64,000 bases of DNA from Enterobacter mori (GCF_025244905.1 NZ_CP104285.1:2294001-2358000), one strand, 5' to 3'; counted from the stretch's first letter, positions 8,591 to 17,315 are shown. Notes: generated from the letters alone by a model not told the origin. Numbers and translations are program-made.

Positions 8591-9882
8591 CCTTCTGGCC
8601 GCGTTCGCTGCTAGCCAGGCTGCTGATCATTGTGCTGCTTGGGCTGCTACTGGCTAATGCGCTCAGCCTGACGCTGGTAATGGTGGAGCGCATGCGCAGC
8701 GCCCGGACGGTGATGTTGGGGAACCTGGAATATGATGTTGCTACCAGCGTCGCCATTCTTGACCGTCTTCCGGCGAATGAACGTCCGGCCTGGCTGGCGC
8801 GGCTTAACCGGGGAAATTATCACTATATTCTCGGGCCGGGCGAACCAGGTGCAGCCCCGCAGGACAAGCGGTCGCAAGATGCTGTGCGCACCCTCAAAGA
8901 GACGCTTTCCGCAGACTACCCCCTTTATTTCACGGCCGTTGCCGGGCCGATGTCACACATTCAGGCGCATATCACCTTAAGCGATGGTGCGCCGCTCACC
9001 ATTGACCTGATCCCCCGCATGCCGCCCGTCGCCAGTTGGCTGCCCGTGGTGTTGGTACTGCAACTGTTACTTCTGGCTGCCTGCTCATGGGTTGCCGTGC
9101 GTCTGGTGATACGCCCGTTTTCGCAGTTTACACGCGCGGTGGATTCTCTTGACCCGGCGGCACATGCGCCAATGAAAGAGCAGGGACCGGTCGAGGTGCA
9201 GCGGGCGGCACATGCCTTTAATGCGATGCAGTCTCGAATTCAGGCTTACCTGCGCGAACGCGGGCAGATCCTGGCATCGATTTCGCATGATCTTCAAACC
9301 CCGATAACGCGTATGAAGCTGCGCGTCGAAATGGCGGAACAGCCGGAACTTCGTGACAAGCTGCTTAACGATCTCGACAGCATGTCGCGTTTGGTTCGGG
9401 AGGGTATTGCCTATGCCCGGTCATCAGAAATTCTGGAAGAAGCTAAGGTGAAGATGGAGTTAAACGCCTGGATAAATACCCTTGCCAGTGATTATCAGGA
9501 TATCGGTAAAAACGTGCAGTTTCAGGCAAGCAAAGAAAGGCTGCCCATCGTCACTCGCCCCCAGGCGTTGCGGCGGGTAATCACCAATTTATTGGACAAT
9601 GCGCTTAAATTCGGTGATTACGCCGAGATTGAAATCGAGCCTCAGGCAGAACAGGTTGTTATCCATATCAAAGATGGCGGGCCTGGAATTCCTGAAGCCG
9701 AGCTTGATGCGGTATTGCAGCCGTTTTACCGCGTAGAAACGTCCCGTAACCGCGATACGGGAGGAACCGGGCTTGGCCTTGCCATCGCGGCGCAGCTCAC
9801 CGCGCAGCTGGACGGGAAACTTCACCTGGAGAATCGCACCGAAGGGGGGCTGGAGGTTTCTGTCACGCTGCCGAGGCGTTGA
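8587..9882 (+). CDS. Sensor histidine kinase, partner of the upstream regulator
   Basis: The 431-residue inner-membrane kinase has membrane segments at about 10-32 and 152-174, enclosing a periplasmic sensor region of about 120 residues with no recognised fold. A HAMP domain follows (175-226), then the dimerisation helix with the phosphorylated histidine H234 in SISHDLQTPITR. The ATP-binding domain shows NLLDNALKFG (N box), DGGPGIPEAE (G1) and TGGTGLGLAIA (G2). All catalytic elements are intact. The layout resembles the EnvZ class. It overlaps the regulator gene and is followed by a divergence-free gap of 137 bases, then a cytochrome c biogenesis-like redox gene, suggesting the signal is envelope redox or stress; that link is an inference. 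Confidence 0.92.
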   Translation: MTFWPRSLLARLLIIVLLGLLLANALSLTLVMVERMRSARTVMLGNLEYDVATSVAILDRLPANERPAWLARLNRGNYHYILGPGEPGAAPQDKRSQDAVRTLKETLSADYPLYFTAVAGPMSHIQAHITLSDGAPLTIDLIPRMPPVASWLPVVLVLQLLLLAACSWVAVRLVIRPFSQFTRAVDSLDPAAHAPMKEQGPVEVQRAAHAFNAMQSRIQAYLRERGQILASISHDLQTPITRMKLRVEMAEQPELRDKLLNDLDSMSRLVREGIAYARSSEILEEAKVKMELNAWINTLASDYQDIGKNVQFQASKERLPIVTRPQALRRVITNLLDNALKFGDYAEIEIEPQAEQVVIHIKDGGPGIPEAELDAVLQPFYRVETSRNRDTGGTGLGLAIAAQLTAQLDGKLHLENRTEGGLEVSVTLPRR

Positions 9883-9891
9883 TTGTACGGC

Positions 9892-9940
9892 TTTGTATCT
9901 GCGCTCCGTATGAATACGGTGGCATACAAATTGCGCAGAT
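9892..9940. promoter_or_regulatory. Nested inverted repeats between kinase gene and CcdA-thioredoxin gene
   Basis: Three palindromes are interleaved here: TTTGTAT (9892-9898) with ATACAAA (9924-9930), ATCTGCGC (9897-9904) with GCGCAGAT (9933-9940), and CCGTAT with ATACGG at 9906-9919. The outer TTTGTATC core also occurs before the hydrolase gene at 6681. The stretch lies 80-130 bases before the next start codon, a good position for a promoter operator. A leader RNA hairpin is an alternative. Confidence 0.5.
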
Positions 9941-10019
9941 TTGCACATCACCTGAACACATCACTACGTTGAAATAACCTCACTGCAGCTACGCAGCCAA
10001 TCTGTAACGTGAGGTCTTT

Positions 10020-11210
10020 ATGTTTCTGATTATTGCTTTTTTAGGCGGGATGATTAGCCTGCTGAGCCCCTGTACGCTTCCCGTTATTCCGCTGCTGTTT
10101 GCCGGATTTCAGGGGCAACGGCGGCATATTCTGGCACTTCTCGCGGGTATGATTGTGATGTTTACCCTGGTGGCTCTGGCCGTCACGGCAGCCAGCGAGT
10201 GGATTGCGGAAGCCACGGTTATTGGCCGCTGGCTCGCGCTTCTTGTTTTGGCTACCGCCGCCCTTGCGCTTATTTTTCCGCAGCTTGCTCAGCGTATTGC
10301 CACACCCGCGGTCCATGTCGGAAATGTGCTAAATACGCGCAGCGGTCAATCACGTGGGATGCCTTCCGCCTTTCTGGTGGGGCTGGCGGTTGGCTTGCTC
10401 TGGTCTCCCTGTGCCGGTCCAATTCTGGGCGCAATATTCAGCATCAACATTGCCGGTCACTCAACCATCGCCACCGGCGCACTGCTCATCGCTTACGGCA
10501 GTGGATGTGCGCTGATGCTGGGCTTGCTTGTTGCGGGAGGTCGTAAGCTAATGCAACCGTTAAGGGCAAAATCGGCTCTCATGGAGCGGTTCCGTCAGGG
10601 GGCTGGCGTAATCATGTTGACCGCGGTGGCGTTCAACGTCACCGGAATGACGTCAGCGTTAAAAGGGGCAAACGGCATCGCCGATCGGCTCGAAAACTCA
10701 CTGTTAAACCTGGCAAAACCGCCGACCTCAACCGCGAAATTGCTACCGGTGGTGGAAACCGCGCCGAGCAGTGAATTACCTTCATTAAGCGGCGGCACGG
10801 GATGGCTAAATGGTGACCCTGTCACGTCTGAGTCATTGCGAGGGAAGGTGGTTCTAATCGATTTCTGGACCTGGGACTGCATTAACTGCCAGCATACGCT
10901 TCCCCACGTCCGGGACTGGGCCAACAGGTACCAGTCTCAGGGACTCGTGGTGATTGGCGTGCACACGCCAGAATATCCATGGGAAAAACCGCTCTCGTCC
11001 GTAAAAAATGCGGTCAATAAATGGCAGCTCCCGTACCGGGTGGTGGCGGATAATCACTATGAAATTTGGAATAGATTTGGAAACCAGTACTGGCCTGCGC
11101 ATTACTTCTTTGATGCAAAAGGCCAGCTACGCTATACCTCATTCGGCGAGGGTAACTACGACAAACAGGAGCAGGTCATTCAACAGCTTCTGAAAGAAGC
11201 CCGCTCCTGA
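10020..11210 (+). CDS. CcdA/DsbD-like membrane protein with C-terminal thioredoxin domain (DipZ type)
   Basis: The 396-residue protein joins a six-helix CcdA/DsbD beta domain (residues 1-215) to a periplasmic redoxin domain (about 255-395). The membrane part has two conserved cysteines in SPCTLPVIPLL and WSPCAGPILGA, as in proteins that pass electrons from cytoplasmic thioredoxin across the membrane. The redoxin part has the active site CINC in FWTWDCINCQHTLPHV, with a WPAHYFFD segment containing the cis-proline loop. This architecture is known from mycobacterial DipZ. It would deliver reducing power to periplasmic proteins. A GAGGT site precedes the ATG. It is the last gene of the hydrolase/two-component block and may be regulated by it. 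Confidence 0.88.
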   Translation: MFLIIAFLGGMISLLSPCTLPVIPLLFAGFQGQRRHILALLAGMIVMFTLVALAVTAASEWIAEATVIGRWLALLVLATAALALIFPQLAQRIATPAVHVGNVLNTRSGQSRGMPSAFLVGLAVGLLWSPCAGPILGAIFSINIAGHSTIATGALLIAYGSGCALMLGLLVAGGRKLMQPLRAKSALMERFRQGAGVIMLTAVAFNVTGMTSALKGANGIADRLENSLLNLAKPPTSTAKLLPVVETAPSSELPSLSGGTGWLNGDPVTSESLRGKVVLIDFWTWDCINCQHTLPHVRDWANRYQSQGLVVIGVHTPEYPWEKPLSSVKNAVNKWQLPYRVVADNHYEIWNRFGNQYWPAHYFFDAKGQLRYTSFGEGNYDKQEQVIQQLLKEARS

Positions 11211-11218
11211 ATGCTGCC

Positions 11219-11977
11219 TCAGGGTTGACGCTGAGCAACGATGAAAAGCCGTGGAAACGCCAGCAGTATCTGCCCATTCTCCTGGAGCGGATACTGTTCT
11301 TCCAGCAGTTCCTGATAACGCTTCAGATAGGTTTTCCGCTCACTTTCGTTGAGATCCTGCAACCACGGACGCAATCCCGTGGCGCTGACCCAGTCAATAA
11401 TGGCCTGGTGCGAGCTCATCTTGTGGAAATAGGTTGTCCGCCAGATATCCACCTCGCATCCGGCCTCCGTCAAAATATCATAATAGGCATGCACGCCGGG
11501 CAGCGGCTCACGGCCACGGTCGGGGTATCCTTGTTCGTAAGCCACTTCGCGCATCGAAACATGCGTAGGTTCAAGCCAGTTGTCGGGCATTTGAATCGCC
11601 AGCACGCCATTCAGGCGAAGCAGCGAAACCAGGTGCGGCAGCAGATCGTAATGGTCCGGGATCCACTGCAAAGAGGCGTTGGCGTAAATCACATCGAGCG
11701 GCTGGCGTGGGGTATACTGGCGCATGTCTGTCTCCACAAAGTGGCATTCTGGCAGCGCGCTGCGCGCTTCCTCCAGCATGGCGGGAGAGTTATCCACCCC
11801 TGCTATGTGTGCCGATGGCCAGCGCTGCTTCAGCAATGCGGTACTGTTGCCCGGACCACACCCCAAATCAACGACGGTGGAAACCCCATCTAACGGAACA
11901 CGCGCCAGAAGTTCGGCGGCAGGGCGCGTGCGTTCCGCGCTGTATTGCAGGTAGAGAGAAGGATTCCAGTCGGCCAT
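11219..11977 (-). CDS. tam: Trans-aconitate 2-methyltransferase
   Basis: The 252-residue protein equals E. coli Tam in length and begins with the characteristic [19 protein letters not shown]. It methylates trans-aconitate with S-adenosylmethionine, removing a spontaneously formed inhibitor of aconitase and the TCA cycle. Motif I of the SAM site is [15 protein letters not shown] (about residues 34-48), followed by [13 protein letters not shown] and [14 protein letters not shown]. It is cytoplasmic and known to be induced in stationary phase in E. coli. tam is close to uxaB and yneE in E. coli as well. It converges on the CcdA-thioredoxin gene with eight bases between stop codons. Confidence 0.95.
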   Translation of the reverse strand: MADWNPSLYLQYSAERTRPAAELLARVPLDGVSTVVDLGCGPGNSTALLKQRWPSAHIAGVDNSPAMLEEARSALPECHFVETDMRQYTPRQPLDVIYANASLQWIPDHYDLLPHLVSLLRLNGVLAIQMPDNWLEPTHVSMREVAYEQGYPDRGREPLPGVHAYYDILTEAGCEVDIWRTTYFHKMSSHQAIIDWVSATGLRPWLQDLNESERKTYLKRYQELLEEQYPLQENGQILLAFPRLFIVAQRQP

Positions 11978-12021
11978 GTTCGCAGCTCCATTTCAGGGGA
12001 TTAAGGAAGAATAGCACAGGC

Positions 12022-12046
12022 AAATACCCGCACAGCGGCAGGTATC
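12022..12046 (-). terminator. Possible terminator after the Nudix gene
   Basis: On the minus strand ATACC-TGCCGC and GCGG-GTATTTG can fold around TGT, starting 15 bases after the Nudix stop codon. The stem has a bulge and only three T residues follow, so termination is uncertain. Confidence 0.35.
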
Positions 12047-12060
12047 TGACAATGCGATAT

Positions 12061-12645
12061 TTATAAGATCCCTTTCAGGGCGACGTGGTAAATCAGCATG
12101 ATGGTTTTGCCGTCTACGATTTGGCCGCTCTCAATGCCGCGGAGCGCCTCGTTCAACGTCACTTCAAGCACGTCGATATCTTCACCCTCAGACTTGATTC
12201 CGCCACCTTTGCCGGTTTGGTCCCGAGGGTGATATTCCGCCAGGTAGAAATAGAGTTTTTCCGTTACCGAGCCAGGGCTCATATAGGCTTCGAAAATTTT
12301 CTCTACGCGCGACACCGTAAACCCGGTCTCTTCTTCGGCTTCCGCTTTGATACGGCTTTCAGGATCCATATTGTCGAGCAGTCCCGCTGCAGCCTCTATC
12401 AGATCGCCTTCGTGACCGTTGATAAAGACCGGAAAGCGGAACTGGCGGGTGAGAATGATCGTTTTTTTGTCGCGATTGTAGAGCAGTATGGTGGCCCCGT
12501 TGCCCCGATCGTACACTTCGCGGCTTTGGCGCTGCCACTCGCCGTCGCGGCGTCGTTTATCAAAGGTAAATTTTTTCAGGATGTACCAGTTATCGGAAAG
12601 AGTTTCACTCTCGATAATCCGGATATCTGCGCGTTTTGATTGCAC
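12061..12645 (-). CDS. Nudix hydrolase, NudK-like (GDP-mannose pyrophosphatase type)
   Basis: The 194-residue protein resembles E. coli NudK: the blocks SREVYDRGNGATILLYN, TRQFRFP, and LLDN.(E/D)PE before the Nudix helix, then YMSPGSVTEKLYFYLAEY and a closing VDGKTIMLIY. The metal-binding Nudix helix is AEAEEETGF (around residues 100-108), with the glutamates needed for magnesium. NudK-type enzymes split GDP-mannose and related nucleotide sugars into a sugar phosphate and a nucleotide. The N-terminal third is more divergent than the rest, so substrate may differ from E. coli NudK. It is transcribed divergently from a DeoR regulator across an 86-base gap. Confidence 0.85.
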   Translation of the reverse strand: MQSKRADIRIIESETLSDNWYILKKFTFDKRRRDGEWQRQSREVYDRGNGATILLYNRDKKTIILTRQFRFPVFINGHEGDLIEAAAGLLDNMDPESRIKAEAEEETGFTVSRVEKIFEAYMSPGSVTEKLYFYLAEYHPRDQTGKGGGIKSEGEDIDVLEVTLNEALRGIESGQIVDGKTIMLIYHVALKGIL

Positions 12646-12731
12646 GTTCGGCTCTCCTTACGTAGAGTTAAGATGACAAAGCGCATTATCGTGCACCATC
12701 AAGATAAAACATGCAACATCAGGAAAATCCG

Positions 12732-13505
12732 ATGCTCACCAGTCAGCGAAAACAATTGATTCTGGAAAAACTCGAAGCGGAAGGTCAGGTACAGTCGACG
12801 GCACTCAGTGTCTATTTTTCAGTATCTGAAGACACTATCCGGCGCGATCTCCGCGAGCTGGCTGCAGAAGGGCGTTTGCAACGCGTGCACGGCGGAGCGC
12901 TGCCGTCATCGTCAGCGGTAGTACCCTTTGCCGAGCGTAAGACCGTGAAAATGGATGCGAAGAAAAACGTTGCGAGAAAAGGCGCTCAGCTCATTTCGGC
13001 AGGACAGGTGGTGATCATCGACGGCGGCACGACCACCGCTGAGTTAATCACGTTTTTGCCCCCAGACCTTCAGATTACCGTCGTCACACATAGCCCAAGT
13101 ATTGCGCTGGGCCTGGTCAGTCACCCGTTGATTGACGTTATCCTGATAGGCGGACGTCTGTACAAGCACTCCATTGTCACCGTGGGTGCTGCCGCCATCG
13201 AAGGTATTGGGAATATTCATGCAGATCTCTTCTTTATGGGGGTAACGGGCATTCACCCGGAGGCAGGGCTGACGACCGGCGATTTCGAGGAAGCATGCAT
13301 CAAACGCGCATTTTCCGGCAGAGCCGCGGAGACCATTGTGCTGGCTTCCCCCGAAAAGATTAATACCGCCTCGTCATTTGCGATCGGCGATGTGTCCCTG
13401 GCGAATACGATTGTTGTGGAAGATGGTACGGATAAGGCCTGGATAAATGCGATAACAGAGAAGGGCGTGACGATCGTTAAAACCGCTGATCGGACACATG
13501 AATAA
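12732..13505 (+). CDS. DeoR-family transcriptional regulator
   Basis: The 257-residue protein has an N-terminal DeoR helix-turn-helix (residues 6-60, including SVSEDTIRRDLRELAAEGRLQRVHGGAL) and a C-terminal sugar-phosphate-sensing domain (about 75-235, with IDGGTTTAELI and the G-G-R-L-Y motif). Such proteins usually repress sugar utilisation genes and are released by a sugar phosphate or acid. ATG 12732 is preferred over an upstream ATG at 12711 because AGGAAA lies seven bases before it. The GH28 pectinase gene follows by 100 bases in the same direction and is the most likely target. The inducer is unknown, perhaps a galacturonate-derived compound. Confidence 0.88.
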   Translation: MLTSQRKQLILEKLEAEGQVQSTALSVYFSVSEDTIRRDLRELAAEGRLQRVHGGALPSSSAVVPFAERKTVKMDAKKNVARKGAQLISAGQVVIIDGGTTTAELITFLPPDLQITVVTHSPSIALGLVSHPLIDVILIGGRLYKHSIVTVGAAAIEGIGNIHADLFFMGVTGIHPEAGLTTGDFEEACIKRAFSGRAAETIVLASPEKINTASSFAIGDVSLANTIVVEDGTDKAWINAITEKGVTIVKTADRTHE

Positions 13506-13605
13506 CCGGTTTTCTGCCAGCTTTTTGGTCAGGCTGTCCCTGCGGTAAAGGTTATTGATTAATCGAGTTCTTATACTGCTGATTTTCAACAGTACAGGGG
13601 CTTCC

Positions 13606-14898
13606 ATGACAGACATTTCAATTTTAACGTTCGGGGCAGATCCGAGTGCTGAACGTATTTCAACGGCGTCTATCCAGCAGGCTATTGCGAAAGCGCAGCC
13701 TGGCGACAGTGTGGTGATCCCTGCAGGCCGTTATCTTACCGGCGCCATCTTCCTTAAAAGCGATATCACGCTGCATCTGGCGCAAGGTGCGGTGCTTTTA
13801 GGAAGCCAGCACCTGGAAGATTACCCCTTAATCGACACTCGGGTTGCCGGCATTGATATGCGGTGGCCAGCAGGCATGATCAATGTGATTAACGCGCAGA
13901 ACGTAAGCCTCACCGGAACGGGCACCCTTGACGGGCAAGGGCGGATCTGGTGGCAGCGGTTCTGGGGAGATGATGAACACGGCGGCATGATTGCGGACTA
14001 CAGCGCAAACGGTTTACGCTGGGTGGTGGACTATGATTGCCAGCGGCCCCGCAATGTTCTGGTGTATGAAAGTAAGAATATCCTGCTCAAGGATTTCACC
14101 AGTTGCGAGTCCGGTTTCTGGAATGTGCACCTATGTTATTCCCGCAATGTGACAGTCGAGAACGTGAGTATCATTAATTCAGCGGGGCCAAGCACCGATG
14201 GAATCGACATTGACTCTTGCGAACAGGTTCTAATTGAACGCTGTACGGTTTCCTGCAATGACGACAATATCTGCATTAAGGCGGGCCGCGGGCGTGAGGC
14301 CGCGCAAAAAGCCCGTACGGCCAGGGAAATTGTTATTCGGGAATGCGTGTTAAACAAGGGTTCTGGCATCACCCTGGGCAGTGAAACCTCCGGTGGGATC
14401 GAGCACGTACTGATTGAAAGCAACCGTTTTACCGGCACGGGGGTTGGGTTTCGCATTAAGTCAGCCCGCAATCGCGGCGGGTTTATCCGCCACATCACGG
14501 TGCGGAATTTGCAGCTCCAGAATGTGCGTTTCCCCGTACTTATCCAATTGAACTGGTTCCCGCAGTACAGCTACGGTGATCGTGGCAACCTGAAGGATAA
14601 GCCTGAGCACTGGCGCAAACTGGCTGATGGGGTAGAAGGAGAGGCGGGTCTGACTGAAGTGAGCCATCTAACGCTTAGCAATATCACCGCGCGCCGTTCA
14701 GACAGCAGCATATTCTCACGTGCGTTTTTTATCGAAGGCTATCCGGGCCGTCCTGTCTGCGGGTTAACGCTGCACGATATTTCCATCGATGCCACCGAGT
14801 TTGGGAAAATATCGGGTGTTGAGGAGTTGCATTTCAATAATGTCCTGGTCACCGCGAGCGAACTCACGCAGGACATTAATGATAGCTACGAACGCTGA
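13606..14898 (+). CDS. Glycoside hydrolase family 28 protein (polygalacturonase-like), no signal peptide
   Basis: The 430-residue protein is a right-handed beta-helix enzyme of family GH28. The catalytic aspartates are visible in PSTDGIDIDSC (about residues 196-206) and CNDDNICIKAGRG, and substrate-binding residues in GFRIKSARNRGG. The usual G-H-G before the second aspartate pair's loop is GSGITLGSE here, so histidine is replaced. The family cleaves alpha-1,4 galacturonosyl or rhamnogalacturonan linkages. No signal peptide is present, so it should act in the cytoplasm on imported, probably unsaturated or short oligogalacturonides. AGGGG lies before the ATG at 13606. It follows a DeoR regulator and could feed galacturonate to the uxaB pathway; that connection is an inference. 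Confidence 0.88.
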   Translation: MTDISILTFGADPSAERISTASIQQAIAKAQPGDSVVIPAGRYLTGAIFLKSDITLHLAQGAVLLGSQHLEDYPLIDTRVAGIDMRWPAGMINVINAQNVSLTGTGTLDGQGRIWWQRFWGDDEHGGMIADYSANGLRWVVDYDCQRPRNVLVYESKNILLKDFTSCESGFWNVHLCYSRNVTVENVSIINSAGPSTDGIDIDSCEQVLIERCTVSCNDDNICIKAGRGREAAQKARTAREIVIRECVLNKGSGITLGSETSGGIEHVLIESNRFTGTGVGFRIKSARNRGGFIRHITVRNLQLQNVRFPVLIQLNWFPQYSYGDRGNLKDKPEHWRKLADGVEGEAGLTEVSHLTLSNITARRSDSSIFSRAFFIEGYPGRPVCGLTLHDISIDATEFGKISGVEELHFNNVLVTASELTQDINDSYER

Positions 14899-14909
14899 TG
14901 GATATCCCG

Positions 14910-15272
14910 TCAGGCTTGAGGAATGCTCTCTAAGCTGGTGTAGACCTGAAGGCCACGCTTGCGCGCGACTTCAATATCCATATCTGCGCCTTTTGATGCA
15001 CCTTCGATGCGATAAATCGCGTCGCACTTACCAATGAGGCGATGGGCAACGGGATACAGCATCGCTTCACTGATTTCATCATGCAACGAGGTTGATCCTG
15101 CGGCCTTCGCCAGTGGCAGGGCGAGCCATTCACCAATGACCGGGATGTGCCCACGTTCGTACACGGCAAGCGCTGCGTTTTCTAATCTTGCCAGATTGGC
15201 ATCGATACGTTCCTGAATACCATCCGTGCCGCTACGATAGGGTCCGGCGATTAAAATCAACTGTTGAGTCAT
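14910..15272 (-). CDS. DUF4406 protein (nucleoside deoxyribosyltransferase-like fold)
   Basis: The 120-residue cytoplasmic protein begins QLILIAGPYRSGTDG and ends with GASKGADMDIEVARKRGLQVY, the pattern of the DUF4406 family, which resembles nucleoside 2-deoxyribosyltransferases (GPYR near the N-terminus, S-x-G-x-x-x-E near the C-terminus). The aspartate-rich middle (CDAIYRIEGAS) fits a nucleotide-binding site. Enzymatic function is not known for this family. It ends 11 bases after the convergent GH28 gene. Its upstream region has the repeat CGTGCA-ATAA-CGTGCA on the minus strand. Confidence 0.8.
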   Translation of the reverse strand: MTQQLILIAGPYRSGTDGIQERIDANLARLENAALAVYERGHIPVIGEWLALPLAKAAGSTSLHDEISEAMLYPVAHRLIGKCDAIYRIEGASKGADMDIEVARKRGLQVYTSLESIPQA

Positions 15273-15404
15273 ATCTACCTCTGTGAGTGATAGTGCACGT
15301 TATTGCACGATAATTACCGTTTTGCAGTGAGGATAAACATATCAGGCATCATCATGCAGGATCAAGTAAAAACATGCATGCAGATCACAGAAGCAGTGGT
15401 AGTG

Positions 15405-15785
15405 TCAGTCCAATAAGTCGCTTTCAGGTGCATGACAAACCGCCTCGATATTATGGCCATCGGGCGCAATGACAAACGCGGCATAATAATTTTTGCCGTA
15501 GGATCGTAATCCCGGAGCGCCATTATCTTGCGCACCCGTACGAAGCGCGGCATTGTAAAAGTCATCAACTTGCTGACGCGTTGTTGCTACAAAGGCGATA
15601 TGTAATGGTGCTGGCTTATCATGTGTCTGATACAGGCAAAGTGAAACATCGCCGGAACTCATTTCGACGCCATAGTCTGGTGTGCCTTCATCGATAATTT
15701 TTACGCCAAGCGGCCGCAGGGCTTCGAGGAAGAAGGTTTTGCTTTTTTCATAATCACTTACGCCGAATTTAAGATGGTCAAACAT
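15405..15785 (-). CDS. VOC family protein (glyoxalase/bleomycin-resistance fold)
   Basis: The 126-residue protein is a vicinal-oxygen-chelate protein: MFDHLKFGVSDYEKSKTFF opens the first beta-alpha-beta-beta-beta unit with the metal-ligand position at His4, and HIAFVATTRQQVDDFY plus DPDGHNIEAVCH (IAPDGHNIEAVCH here) the second. The pattern with a closing E-A-V-C-H is common among small glyoxalase-like proteins. The frame extends upstream but ATG 15785 has GGAGG seven bases before it. It may isomerise or bind a small reactive compound; the substrate is not evident. Confidence 0.85.
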   Translation of the reverse strand: MFDHLKFGVSDYEKSKTFFLEALRPLGVKIIDEGTPDYGVEMSSGDVSLCLYQTHDKPAPLHIAFVATTRQQVDDFYNAALRTGAQDNGAPGLRSYGKNYYAAFVIAPDGHNIEAVCHAPESDLLD

Positions 15786-15941
15786 TTTAGCCTCCAGTAA
15801 GTAGCGGTGAAATATGGAGTATAGAAGCAGAGCGTGGTTATGATGGATGGATGTGTTGATAATGCGGGTTTGGGCACGGCCGTTGACGAAGACAAGGATG
15901 ACCATTAAAAGCTGGATTTTGCCTTAATCTATGTTGGTGCG

Positions 15942-15957
15942 CATAATGTATATTATG
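15942..15957. repeat. Short inverted repeat between VOC and OsmC-like genes
   Basis: CATAAT (15942-15947) and ATTATG (15952-15957) flank GTAT in an A+T-rich gap. It lies about 155 bases upstream of the VOC gene start and could be an operator; no partner regulator is evident. Confidence 0.3.
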
Positions 15958-16012
15958 TTAAATCACCTACACTGATAAATAAGTTCATAAGACATTTCCA
16001 CTAGCCGATAAA

Positions 16013-16318
16013 TCAATACGTTAGAATTTTGGATCCCCCTCTCGTTTCTTGCATTATTTCGATATCAAGATGGGTCAGCGTGATGCCCGCCCCAATGGCT
16101 TCCTGAACAAAGGCGGCCGTCATGCAGGCGTTAAAAGCTGCCAGCATCAGATCCTGAGGGCCGGGCGCCCGCCCTTCGCCACCCAGCGCGACAGGTTCAT
16201 CTGAATCGATAACGTGGCTTTGACGCTTGTCCCCCGTCATAGACTGGCAGCGCGTGCGGCTGGCCATGCCCCCCTGCCATGTGGTGACAAGGTCATAGTT
16301 TGCGGTCTGGATTTGCAT
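16013..16318 (-). pseudogene. Truncated OsmC-family peroxiredoxin
   Basis: The 101-residue reading frame matches the N-terminal half of an OsmC-family protein: ALGGEGRAPGPQDLMLAAFNACMTAAFVQEA holds the first catalytic cysteine (in NACM), and ITLTHLDIEI continues the fold. Full proteins are about 140-180 residues and need a second cysteine in the C-terminal half. Here the frame switches to unrelated MQETRGGSKILTY and stops; the missing half is not found in the next 200 bases. The region MTGDKRQSHVIDS also looks shortened. It is therefore most likely a non-functional remnant created by deletion. It sits 45 bases after an SDR gene in the same direction. Confidence 0.65.
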
Positions 16319-16363
16319 AAGTACTCCAGTGCCGCACGCGGTCGCCCACGTGCGGCAGAGTCA

Positions 16364-17140
16364 TCAGGCGTTACGGCCAGCCATCACGCCACCATCTATA
16401 TCCCAGATGGCGCCGGTGACCCAGCCAGTCTTGTCAGAAAGCAGGAAGGCAACGGTCTCCGCGATATCGACCGGGGTACCCACACGGCCAATCGGGTGGA
16501 AGCTGTCGAAGCTGTTCATCACGTCCTTCACGTCGTCTTTCGGAATGAAGCCTTCGTAAATCGGCGTGTGAACAACGGCCGGAGAAACGGCATTCACGCG
16601 GATCCCTTTTTCGCCAAGCTCAATCGCCAGGTTTTTGGTCAGTGCGTGCAGACCGGCTTTCGCCATGGAATAAGCAGCAGAAGGAGTGGCACCGATGGCC
16701 TGCTGCGCCCACATTGAACCGATATTAACGATTGAACCTTTAATACCGGCTTCTACCATATTGCGCACCACGTCGCGGGTAATGAAGAAGGTCGCACGGT
16801 TAATGTCCATATACATGTCGTAGTCAGACGTTTCATTGTCGACGAAGGGTTTCGGGAAGAACACACCCGCTGCATTCACCAGCAGGCTAATGTCTTTATG
16901 TTCAGCGTTGATAGTATTAATAACGTGCTGCATGCCTTCTTCTTTCATCAGGTCAGCAACGATGATGGAGACCTGACCATCAGCAGAAAGCGCCTGACGG
17001 GCCTGTTCAGCCTTGTCCTGACGATTGCCAACCAGCACCACGCTGCCACCATTTTTCAGAACCAGTTTCGCCGTTTCGAAACCCATACCGCTCGTACCGC
17101 CGACCACTAACAGTTTTTTACCGGAGAAAGATGCGTTCAT
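16364..17140 (-). CDS. Short-chain dehydrogenase/reductase
   Basis: The 258-residue protein is a classical SDR. The NAD(P)-binding motif is GGTSGMGF (T-G-x-x-x-G-x-G type, residues 12-19), NAAG is replaced by VNAAGVFF, and the catalytic serine and YxxxK lie in IGSMWAQQ...AAYSMAKAG. The end has [19 protein letters not shown] and [11 protein letters not shown], the usual C-terminal pattern. ATG 17140 has AGAGG six bases upstream; an ATG at 17161 lacks one. It is transcribed divergently from a LysR gene across 175 bases, so LysR probably controls it. The alcohol or ketone substrate is unknown. Confidence 0.9.
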   Translation of the reverse strand: MNASFSGKKLLVVGGTSGMGFETAKLVLKNGGSVVLVGNRQDKAEQARQALSADGQVSIIVADLMKEEGMQHVINTINAEHKDISLLVNAAGVFFPKPFVDNETSDYDMYMDINRATFFITRDVVRNMVEAGIKGSIVNIGSMWAQQAIGATPSAAYSMAKAGLHALTKNLAIELGEKGIRVNAVSPAVVHTPIYEGFIPKDDVKDVMNSFDSFHPIGRVGTPVDIAETVAFLLSDKTGWVTGAIWDIDGGVMAGRNA

Positions 17141-17257
17141 CGCTAACCTCTTTACATTCATTGGATTGTCATTGATGAGAAGGCAGCCCCCTCATCCTGT
17201 GAAATCAGAATGCCACCCTCCCCCGGTATTGACGACTGAGAAGAAATTGCGACACAG

Positions 17258-17272
17258 GAAAGAAAATCTTTC
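17258..17272. promoter_or_regulatory. Inverted repeat in the SDR/LysR intergenic region
   Basis: GAAAGA (17258-17263) and TCTTTC (17267-17272) flank AAA in the 175-base gap between divergent SDR and LysR genes, a typical place for a LysR-type binding site. The match to a T-N11-A box is only loose. Confidence 0.35.
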
Positions 17273-17315
17273 TCGTTAACGTATACTGAAGAAATAATGA
17301 GTCAGGAAATATGAA

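Noticed and set aside
11225..11893. A 222-codon open frame on the plus strand opposite tam
   Set aside because: It lies wholly inside the well-supported tam gene and resembles nothing.
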